A DNA stretch of 64,000 nt, taken from the NCBI RefSeq assembly GCF_002127325.2, contig NC_035435.2, positions 10,127,543 through 10,191,542 on the forward strand. The letters are read 5' to 3'. This document shows, in pieces, positions 22,471 to 30,907 of this stretch. Under the pieces are notes generated by a model. It searched no databases and was not told the origin of the DNA. It saw only the letters and a program-made list of their open reading frames with translations. Within the stretch, counting starts at the first letter, position 1, and each line of letters opens with the position of its first letter. The translations under genes and the position numbers were made by a program. The stretch comes from Helianthus annuus. Taxonomy: Eukaryota; Streptophyta; Magnoliopsida; Asterales; Asteraceae.

Positions 22471-23355
22471 GTCAATATATGTTTAAACCCTATTTTATTA
22501 ATCATTTAACAATACATTGATATGTGCACATATACATATATATATATATATACACACACACTAACACATGCATAGATATATACATGCATAATACATGTAT
22601 ATAAATAAGTACTTATCCATATACACAATAAATAAAAAATAAAATATATGTAATCATTAAAAAAGTAATTTGTTTATCGTAAAAAAGTTATTTATTTATT
22701 ATTATCAATACTATTTATGAAAACCCTTTTTTATATTTTTTATTTTGTATCATTAATAAAAAAATCAATAATACATTTACATTTAGAATTTACTTTTATT
22801 TATTATTAGTTTTTATTTATTGGTTATTAGTATTTACCTAATACTTATTTTTTATTATTAGATTTTATTTGTTACAGTTATATCAAGAGAAGAGATGTGG
22901 TTCTAGAACCGCATCTTTTGAATGCTGATTATTTTCAAAACACCTATAAGATGCGTTTACATAAGAACCGCATCTTTTGGCCCATGCTTTTTTCACAACA
23001 AACATAAATCTTTTTCAAAACACTCATAAGATGCGGTTAGAGAGGATAATCGCATCTTATAAAAACACCCATAGCATCTTTTTGATCAATTATGTACTAG
23101 TGTAGCTGTTAACAAGGCAGAGTAACATCAATTTAGACTTTCATACAGAATTGCGTTTTACATTTGTGTTCAATTGTGTTTTTAGGTTTTGAGTTGGTTA
23201 GGTTTTTTTGGATAAATTGTGTTTTATAATAGCTTTAGTTTCTTCTTGTTTTTGTTCTCAGGAAGTTGAGAAATGGTTGAATTGTGTTTTATTTTCAGAA
23301 CAAGTATATTACTAGAAAGGTGTCAACGTGATGCGGCGTAAGGAACAAATACTAC

Positions 23356-23790
23356 CAGGGTGTGCATGGTTCGGTCGGTTCGCATATTACCCTCAACCGC
23401 AGCCGAAATCGAAGTCATCGATTAGTCTATTTTATTAATCAATCGGTTTCATCTTATTCGGTTAAATTGAAAATATTTTATTCGGTTCGTTATTAGCCAA
23501 AAGCAAATTTATGCTAAAACTTTTGCTTAGAAATACATGAAATTGAGGTATAAATACTTGAAATGGAAGTATAAGTACATGAAATAAAGGTATAAAATAT
23601 GAAATACATGAAGTAGAGGTATAAAAGCTAGAAATATATAAAATATGAATGGTTTGGTTCGTTTAATTTTGGTTAAACGAGTGTACGGAAAAACGATAAC
23701 CGTTTTTGGTTATTCGATTATCAGTTAATGCAATTTTTGGTTAATTTCGATTCGACTTCGGTTAATGATTCAGTTATTGAGCATCCTAGA
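23356..23790. mobile_element. hAT-like MITE (GGTTCGG-rich)
   Basis: Starts CAGGGTGTGCATGGTTCGG and ends ...TTGAGCATCCTAG, imperfect inverted ends. Between them are many copies of CGGTT/AACCG and TTCGGTTA. The build resembles hAT-type MITEs of plants. No clear 8-bp target duplication was found. Confidence 0.4.
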
Positions 23791-23799
23791 CATTGTTAA

Positions 23800-24780
23800 T
23801 CGCTTGACATATCATTATTTTAATTAAAAAACTATAGCAATAGTACTATACTAAAATTAAAGAGAATGAATTGCTTGTTATTATGGTGTATTTTTTTACA
23901 TGTATCGTAAGTTTACTTATATTTATAGTATTAATATAAAAAAATACATGTTTAAATAGTAAAGTATTTCAAAAGTTGATATTCATTCCTTAAAAGATGA
24001 TATTAATTCTTTAATATGATATGCGCATGAATTATGTTTTATTTTGTTAAGTCAAACTCGGCTCAAGTTGACCAGATTCGATTCTGGCCGTGGTTGACCG
24101 CGTTTGATTCGAGTAATTAAGCGGAGTTGAAGAAAGTCATCTCGGCAGCTGACCTTGTAGCAACTACTTAGCCTCCAAGACCTTGTTTTACAACATTGGT
24201 TTAAATAGGCTATGTTGCTGTAGATCGTTAGAATTGGTTTCTTTCTAAATATATCACCACCAAATACTAAAGTTTTTTTGTTTTGTTTGAGAATCCTTCT
24301 TTATTACTTTGTAGAGCTTCCGAGTTTGTGAGTTGTGAGTCCACATGTTTGAAACTTTCCGAGTTTGATGAGTCCGAGTTTGTGAGTTGTGAGTCCGCAT
24401 GTTGGAAAATGGTTCCGATTTTGTGATCCGTCCGGGTTTTGGATTCTTCGGGCTTTATGTTTATATAACATGCGGTTTTTCGTTTTGGCGGATTATAACA
24501 TGATGAATGCAAATCGCGTACGCGTCGTACTTTAATGCCAATTGTACGTTAACTAACCAATATATATATATATATATATATTATATGTTTGTCATACCAT
24601 CATGGTTCATAGTATACTAGATGATTATTACATATATACGTGCTACTATAAAATAGAAAACGAGTGGTGTATTATCACAAACCCTAGTTTAAAACTTGGA
24701 GGACAATTAATTAAGAGATAAATACATTAAAAAAATGATAAAAAGTGAGTGATATGCGGAGTAAAGAATCATAACAAATC
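23800..24780. other. No gene seen; short tandem duplication and (TA)n
   Basis: Contains a ~55-bp direct repeat (CCGAGTTTGTGAGTTGTGAG at 24,319 and 24,374) and a (TA)12 run at 24,558-24,582. Nothing coding was recognised. Confidence 0.4.
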
Positions 24781-24781
24781 C

Positions 24782-24789
24782 TATATAAA
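24782..24789 (+). promoter_or_regulatory. Probable TATA box of the Agenet-ENT gene
   Basis: TATATAAA, about 350 bp before the ATG at 25,133. Downstream, a leader exon could end near 24,890 (CCACAG/GTATT), with the acceptor TTTTAG at ~25,095. This is inference from position. Confidence 0.35.
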
Positions 24790-25132
24790 TGCTACTACAC
24801 CAATGAACTTGTTCTAGAATTCCTGTTTTTGTTTTCTCCAACAACAAATCACACAACAACACTATAACGCTACTCTCACCATAATCCACAGGTATTACTC
24901 TCATCGATCAACATTTTGCTCTACGTTTTCATTGATTCTTTTTACTCTATTTCCAGATTTTGATCGTATTCTTTGTTTTTAATCAACATATATGAATTGT
25001 TTTCTAGTTGATGTTTATGTTCGATTTGATATTATCTGTTAGTTACGGATTAGTATCTCTTGATCATCTATAATCTGATTTACGAACGGTTTTAGGGACT
25101 TAAATTCAGGAAAGAAGACAAAAAACCAAATC

Positions 25133-25215
25133 ATGAAGTATAAGAGAGGAAGTATAGTGGAGGTTTTTGCGACCAATCTTGGCGTTGCGCTCGAATAATT
25201 TCTAGCAAAGGACAC
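25133..25215 (+). pseudogene. Agenet-ENT gene, 5' fragment
   Basis: Starts MKYKRGSIVEVF, the usual opening of plant Agenet (Tudor-like) proteins. After a frame change it continues SWRCARIISSKGH, the next conserved block of the same domain. The following residues of the domain (YTVSYDVYPG) are not here but at 46,215, so an insertion of about 21 kb splits the domain after 25,215. The small loss and frame change near 25,168 show that decay has begun. Confidence 0.6.
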
Positions 25216-25667
25216 AAAGAAAAGTGGGCTTTTTGCTACAAAACTTTTTGACAAATTTCCCACAACTTAATTTTGGCGACAAGTTTCCCACAAATTTTAA
25301 ACAAATATTAAAAACCATAAATTTTTTCACAATTTTTCGACAAGATAGTCACCAAACCTGTATTTGTGGTAATTTCGTTGCAAAGTTAACTATGTTTCTA
25401 ACAATGTTCCCACAAAACTTTGTTTTTTTCCATTTATTATTATTAGTTAGTGCAATTTATAAAATTAAAAAAATTTAAAACAGTGCCAAATTTGTGGCAA
25501 CTTTTTGACAAATTTCCCACAAATTTTAGACAAATTTTAAAAACCATATATTTTCCCACAATTTTTCGACAAAATAGTCACCAAACATTTATTTGTGGCA
25601 ATTTCGTCGCAAAGTTAACTATGTTTCCAACAATGTTCCCACAAAACTTTGCTTTTTTTTCATTTAT
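25216..25667 (+). mobile_element. CACTA-like element, left segment
   Basis: Two ~250-bp direct repeats, each with ACAAATTTCCCACAA, GACAAAATAGTCACCAAAC and TTCCCACAAAACTTTG. The same text continues after the copia insertion at 36,875 and occurs in reverse at 45,750-46,200, as subterminal repeats of one element should. Exact left terminus is uncertain. Confidence 0.5.
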
Positions 25668-26299
25668 TGTTGGTGCACTTGTGTCTGTACTTTGTCTGTA
25701 TTCGGTCTGTATGTACGATGTTCTATTTAGTGTTGTAAGTTGACCAAGTCAACTATCCTCCTAGTTTGACTTGGACAACATTTGAAAGATGTTCTGATCG
25801 AAGGATAGCCTCGAAGGATACACCTGATCCTTCGAGGTGATCGAAAGATATGGTTCGACCATGGTTCGACCATTAGACCTCGAAGGATGATCCTTCGAGG
25901 TCCATGCTGATCTTTCGTGTGAACTATGATCGATAGATGATCCTTCGGACCATCTATCAGATCCTTCGATCCAGACCTGCTGAGCTGAGTATATATACCC
26001 ATGCATGTGTTGAGTTTCGGTAGACAGACACAAGACAGAGAGAGAGAGTATTCCTTGAGAGCATTCTGTCCAAAACTCACACACACACCTTAGAGAGTTT
26101 ATAGAACACTTCTGTAAACATTGAGCTTGTAACCGAACCCTCATTGCATTAATACAAGTTGTGTTAATCGGTGAACGTGTGTGTTTGTTTCTCTACTTGC
26201 TACTAACTCGGTTTGCTTGCTAGCTTGGATTCCGCACTCGCTAGTAGGTTTGTATAACAAGGTTTAGGTTCGTTATCCTCCGCGAAACAGGGACCTACA
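25668..26299 (+). repeat. 5' LTR of the intact copia element
   Basis: TGTTGGTGCAC...GGGACCTACA. TATA box TATATATA at 25,990-25,997. Upstream lie hairpins with arms CCTCGAAGGAT/ATCCTTCGAGG at 25,808-25,837 and 25,876-25,902, and more ATCCTTCGA or TCGAAAGAT copies to 25,975. Confidence 0.9.
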
Positions 26300-26301
26300 A
26301 G

Positions 26302-26313
26302 TGGTATCAGAGC
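26302..26313 (+). promoter_or_regulatory. Primer-binding site (initiator tRNA-Met)
   Basis: TGGTATCAGAGC, two bases after the LTR end, complementary to the 3' end of plant initiator methionine tRNA. Confidence 0.85.
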
Positions 26314-27097
26314 TTAGGCTCTTAACCTTGTTTAAAACCGGGTTTTTTTTTACAAGTTGTGGTGTGTTGAAACACTTGGTTTTGCACCTGTTTTTACTTA
26401 GCTTCTTGTACTTTCTTTGAGTAAAAACGTGTCTAAACTAACCGGGAGTGTTTAAAGTGGGGTTGGGTAACTTGAAAAATTGTTTTAAGTGATTTTGAAT
26501 TTTCCGGCCATATTCCGGTTAAAAATTCCGGTGACTGGTGTTGAAGATAAGGTTGCCATTTTTGGGCATTATTTTTGAAAGTCAAAAAGTAGGTGAAGAT
26601 TTGTGTGCAGAACATACCTTTCTGCCGAAAGTACTTCACCAACCCATCACCTTTTTCACCAACCTTTCACATCAGATCAGTCTATGTCAGAGGTCTCGAA
26701 AGATATCTTTCGACATCGAAAGACTATCTTTCGACATCTGTCGATCAAGGAAGGCTCGAAAGATTGTTATCCTTCGACCCATCCTTCGTAGTCTGAGTCA
26801 TATCCTTCGAGAAAGGAATCTAATCGAAAGACAAGTGTTCGAAAGATAAGGATTTAGCTCGAAAGATAAGGATCTTTCAAAGGAGAATCCTTCGAGCTCT
26901 TGAATCTTTCGAAATCATTGTTCGAGAGTCAACAGTAATCTTTCGAATACTGTTGATCCTTCGAACAAGATTATATCTTTCGATTGTGGTCTGTTTGTTG
27001 TTAACAAGTTTCTGTGATTTCAGATCCTTCGACCAGGATCCTTCGGCTGTGTATCTTTCGGATCATTCTTACTTAGCATTTATTTTGCTTATCTATC
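26314..27097 (+). other. Copia untranslated leader
   Basis: Non-coding region before gag. From ~26,690 to 27,070 it is crowded with TCGAAAGAT, ATCTTTCGA and ATCCTTCGA, the same motif family as the U3 region of this element's LTR. Packaging and dimer signals would be expected here but cannot be identified by eye. Confidence 0.5.
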
Positions 27098-30000
27098 ATG
27101 AATCCGAGTTGGTGGGGAAGTCCGGCTCCAGACAGTGGAAAATACATGAATACCAGTCAATCTCCATCATGGGCCGAATCTCCGGTATCTACATCCTCAC
27201 AGACAAATGCCACTCAAGCTGGTCAATGGGCGTTTGTTTCAAATCAAACTCCGAGTATTCAAAGTCTTCTACTAAGCGAAAGTGAAACCGGAAGTTTGAA
27301 CAGGCCTCCAAAGTTGATGCATCTTAATGAATATCCGGGATGGGTTGATCGCTTTCATACATACATTCTTGGTCAAAATACCGAGTTATGGTTGCGGTTT
27401 ACTACGGAATTCGATCAAACTATCGAGGTTGCTGCTTCTTCTACAGCTACATTTGCCGATCTTCCTGAAGATCAAAAGAAGACGTATGACTTAGAAAAGA
27501 AAGCATACGCTATTCTTACTCAAGCACTGAGCAAGGATATTTATCATCAGTTCGTCAGTTTCAAGACTACGAAGAAGCTGTGGGATGCATTGAAGACAAG
27601 AGGAGTAGGTAATGAAGCCACACGTCAATTACGACGAGATCTACTGAAGAAAGAATTCGATGGCTTCACATGTATGGATAAAGAGTCCTTGGGAGATATG
27701 ACAAGCCGTTTCTATCATCTACTTACTGAGCTGACCAATTTTGAAGTCACAACGACTCCAACAGAGGTGGTAAAGAAGTTTGCCGATGCATTGCCTCCTC
27801 AATGGAATAACTTCCTGGAAATCTTGAAGTACAATGGAACGTTGAAAACTACAAATATCAACGATTTCGTGCAGCTTCTGGAGAACAAGGATCAGGAAGA
27901 AACGTTGAAGGCAAAGAGAGTTGCAGTGCCACAGAATCCAGAGATGTATTATGGCACCTCCACTACTTCATCTGCAAAAGCCGGTTCACATGCTCCACTT
28001 CAAACGGCGTTTGTCACAAGCACGGATATGTATGGCAATCCAGTGCAAGTTCCTGTAAAGCCGCCTCCAACCACAGATCTGTATGGAAATCCAATACAAC
28101 CACCTCCTCCTCCTCCTGTTCAACAACCACAATATGCGTGTTATGGAGGAACATCATCTGCTGCAGGTCAACAATCAAAGTCAAGCACAGTGCAGCTCGA
28201 CACGTCAAGCTTTTCTAAAATCAGTGTAGAAGTAGCTAAGGAACACATGGAGCTGCTTAACACTGTAGTGAGCGCGTACTGTGGGCTAATAGAAGGTCAG
28301 ATTGGGAACATTAATCTGACACAAGAAGATTACAGGCAGATTGATAAGGAAGAGATGGACTTGATGGATATCAAGTGGGCCTTTGCGAGTGCTGTGAGAA
28401 GAGCAAAGGATTGGATGGAAAGTACTGGCAGAACCAGCTTGGAAAGTAAGCGAGACACCAAGTATGGGTTCGATAAGCAGGCTGTTAAGTGCTTCAACTG
28501 TGGTGAACGGGGCCACTTTAAAAGGGAATGTACAAAGCCAGCACAGCACGGGAATCAAAATCCCTTCAGAAACCGAGGCAACCAGCAGAATCAAAACAGA
28601 AACACTGAGCGGTCATTGGTGCCTACAAATAACCAAACCAACCGAGCACTTGCAGTTCAGGTGGATGAAGGTTGTGACTGGTCAATCCAGTTGGGTGCTG
28701 ATGCTCCTGATGAAACAGCATGTTTTGCTCAGGTTGTGAAGAAGTTAGTTCACACCAGTGGTGGAGAATCTTCTGCCAGTGGTGGTGAATCATCTGAAGA
28801 TGAAGATTCGTCTGGATACAGTGGAAGTGTTGATGAAGGATCATCCAATTCTGGTGATGATCATGTGGGTGAGACATTTAATGTTTCGAATGATGTTGAT
28901 TTTGATGAACTTTTGGAGGAAGCTGCAGCAGAAACTCAAAGAAGATCTATTCTGGTGGATCAAGCTGCTTATACTTCGTCTTCTCTCCATTCAGCCTTTA
29001 TGGCTAATGTCGACGGTTCATCAAGTCAGGTATGTGTCGATGAACCCACTGCTGTTAATTGTGATGAATGTGCTAGGTTGCATGCTAGATGTGCTGAAAT
29101 GGAGAAAAGTATGTCTGAGTTGCAAGGCAAACATGATGCTTTACAAGCTAGTTTGTTTGACTTGCAAGACAAACATACTATTGTGAATGAAAATTTGAGT
29201 GACTTGCAAAGTAAGCATGACGCTTTGCAAGAAAAATATGATGTGACCTTTCTCCACAATCAGAAATTGACTGTGGATCTCTCAAAATGCACAGAAGCCA
29301 ACATGTTTCATGAAAACCATGAAAAAGAATTTAAGTCAATAATTGAAACATTAAAGAAAGATAAAACTGAATTGACAAAAATGGTTTCAAGAAAACAGAC
29401 GGACATTAATTTGTATATCTCTCGTCTTGAAACAATGCAAAAAGAGATGGCTTGTGTGAAAACCGAAAGTGATGCGATCAAACTCAAGCTAGACAGTTAT
29501 TTGAGCTCTAGCTATGTGTTAGATCACATCATTGACGTTCAGAAGGAAAAGAGAGATGTCACATGCATAGGCTACAAGAAGTGTCCACCACCAGTGAGAC
29601 ATAATTATGATGCCATGCCTGATGAAGAGGACAGGGTTTTCTTTGAACCTACTGTGCCTCTAGATGTTAAGGAGTTTGCTGCAGGACTCGGATACCAAAA
29701 GGAAGTATCCTCAGATTCAGATGTGTCAGCAGATACATTTGTGAGTGCTGAACAGAATCAAGATCCTCCAGTGGTGATTGAGGATGCTGATTCGTCTGAT
29801 GATGAATCTGACGATACTGTCCCAGCAAAGTCTGATGCGGTAGCCAAAAATGAGGACATACCTCTTGAGAATCACATTCTATGTGATCCCCCTGTCAAAC
29901 CCGCTAAGACTGTTGCAACTGAGTCCTCGTCTGAGAAGGAGTCGGAGAGTGTGAATTTGCTGTACACTCTAGTTGGTGATGATAAAATTTACTCAGACAA

Positions 30001-30892
30001 AGATTTTCCCATTAAGAATGTTAATCAATCCTTAATCTGCAAAGTCTTTGAGAATTCGACGAGTAAGTTCTTGGGAAAGGCAGGACCTAAAGTTACAGTC
30101 ACACAGTGTCCTCCAATCCCAAAGGCTGAAGTTCGAAAGCAATTTGGCAACAAGAAATTACCAACAGTGACAACACAGCAAAATCACACCAAACCCAAAG
30201 GTAAAACACCGGCTCAAGCTAACAAGAAGCCGAACCAAAAGAAGAAGAAAAATGTTAACTTTGTGAAATCGACGGGAACAGACAAAATTGAGAAGTTTGA
30301 AAATCAATCTAACTTAGATTTTGTCAAGAAAGCTTTTGTCGAGAAAAGAAATGAACCAAGCAGTTCAAAACCTAGTACCTCGGGTTCACAAAGTTCAACA
30401 TCATCGGCTAGACGATCACATGATTCTTCGGGGTTTGTAGAACGAAGATCATGTTTTGAGTGTGGAACCATTGGGCATATTATTAGAAACTGCCCATATC
30501 TTCATAAACAAAAAGGAAAGGTTGATGATCCCCGTGGCAAAACTGACCGTAAGCCAACTGTTTCCACAAAACAAGATCCCCGCCTTGTAAAAGAAAGGGA
30601 AAAGAAACAGAAACGCCAACAGGTCAAAAAGATTGAAAAAGCGATTAAAACCGATGTGGTTCAAAAACAATCTGTTGTTGTAAAACCAGAAAATTCTAAA
30701 ACTTCAAACAATCAAGAAGTTAAAATTTTAAAGAAAAACACTGGTGAAACCAAACAGACTTGGAAACCAAAAACGGTTACTGAATCAGGGGGACCATCAC
30801 AATTCACCAACCATCAAAGACAAGAAGTGATTGTCATTGATGAAAATGGAAGACCCAAGACCACAATGGCTTGGGTCCCCATCTCCAACTAA
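27098..30892 (+). CDS. gag: Copia gag polyprotein, long form (1264 aa)
   Basis: Forms the cytoplasmic virus-like particle. Residues ~75-300 match the plant copia Gag core (WVDRFHTYI, KKLWDAL, RLLKKEF-like helices). A CCHC zinc knuckle is at 465-478 (C465, C468, H473, C478). Acidic, serine-rich stretches follow at ~550-620. Residues ~668-800 form a coiled coil of repeated LQxKHDALQ units. A second acidic region lies at ~870-930. A second CCHC knuckle is at 1119-1132 (C1119, C1122, H1127, C1132), then a lysine-rich tail. Most plant copia Gags are much shorter and have one knuckle. The start is the first ATG giving MNPSWWG; it is 800 bp from the primer site. It ends with TAA in the same frame as pol. 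Confidence 0.85.
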   Translation: MNPSWWGSPAPDSGKYMNTSQSPSWAESPVSTSSQTNATQAGQWAFVSNQTPSIQSLLLSESETGSLNRPPKLMHLNEYPGWVDRFHTYILGQNTELWLRFTTEFDQTIEVAASSTATFADLPEDQKKTYDLEKKAYAILTQALSKDIYHQFVSFKTTKKLWDALKTRGVGNEATRQLRRDLLKKEFDGFTCMDKESLGDMTSRFYHLLTELTNFEVTTTPTEVVKKFADALPPQWNNFLEILKYNGTLKTTNINDFVQLLENKDQEETLKAKRVAVPQNPEMYYGTSTTSSAKAGSHAPLQTAFVTSTDMYGNPVQVPVKPPPTTDLYGNPIQPPPPPPVQQPQYACYGGTSSAAGQQSKSSTVQLDTSSFSKISVEVAKEHMELLNTVVSAYCGLIEGQIGNINLTQEDYRQIDKEEMDLMDIKWAFASAVRRAKDWMESTGRTSLESKRDTKYGFDKQAVKCFNCGERGHFKRECTKPAQHGNQNPFRNRGNQQNQNRNTERSLVPTNNQTNRALAVQVDEGCDWSIQLGADAPDETACFAQVVKKLVHTSGGESSASGGESSEDEDSSGYSGSVDEGSSNSGDDHVGETFNVSNDVDFDELLEEAAAETQRRSILVDQAAYTSSSLHSAFMANVDGSSSQVCVDEPTAVNCDECARLHARCAEMEKSMSELQGKHDALQASLFDLQDKHTIVNENLSDLQSKHDALQEKYDVTFLHNQKLTVDLSKCTEANMFHENHEKEFKSIIETLKKDKTELTKMVSRKQTDINLYISRLETMQKEMACVKTESDAIKLKLDSYLSSSYVLDHIIDVQKEKRDVTCIGYKKCPPPVRHNYDAMPDEEDRVFFEPTVPLDVKEFAAGLGYQKEVSSDSDVSADTFVSAEQNQDPPVVIEDADSSDDESDDTVPAKSDAVAKNEDIPLENHILCDPPVKPAKTVATESSSEKESESVNLLYTLVGDDKIYSDKDFPIKNVNQSLICKVFENSTSKFLGKAGPKVTVTQCPPIPKAEVRKQFGNKKLPTVTTQQNHTKPKGKTPAQANKKPNQKKKKNVNFVKSTGTDKIEKFENQSNLDFVKKAFVEKRNEPSSSKPSTSGSQSSTSSARRSHDSSGFVERRSCFECGTIGHIIRNCPYLHKQKGKVDDPRGKTDRKPTVSTKQDPRLVKEREKKQKRQQVKKIEKAIKTDVVQKQSVVVKPENSKTSNNQEVKILKKNTGETKQTWKPKTVTESGGPSQFTNHQRQEVIVIDENGRPKTTMAWVPISN

Positions 30893-30907
30893 TTCATTTG
30901 AGTTCAT
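30890..30907 (+). promoter_or_regulatory. gag-pol junction: TAA and TGA in one frame
   Basis: gag ends TAA at 30,890-30,892. In the same frame TGA follows at 30,899-30,901, and pol is then open. No frameshift is needed; a readthrough, a splice (TGTGCAG at 30,907-30,913 resembles an acceptor) or re-initiation is. ATG at 30,906 is out of frame with pol. Confidence 0.7.

Larger units (their letters stand above)
19064..23102. mobile_element. Non-autonomous CACTA transposon (4.0 kb)
   Basis: Begins CACTAGTACAAAA and ends TTATGTACTAGTG, a 13-bp terminal inverted repeat with one mismatch. It is flanked by TAG at 19,061-19,063 and TAG at 23,103-23,105, the 3-bp target duplication of this superfamily. 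Subterminal repeats of GATGCGGTT and AACCGCATCTT lie in both orientations at 19,090-19,250 and 22,890-23,070. No transposase frame is present, so it must be moved in trans. Inside are gene-like fragments and a ~100-bp minisatellite. Confidence 0.85.

Noticed and set aside
25727..26144. Antisense frames of 119 and 127 residues repeated exactly at 36,302-36,719
   Set aside because: They lie within the two matching LTRs; their identity reflects the LTRs, not a gene.
28014..29259. Several frames in other phases within gag and pol
   Set aside because: Shadows of the long gag and pol frames.
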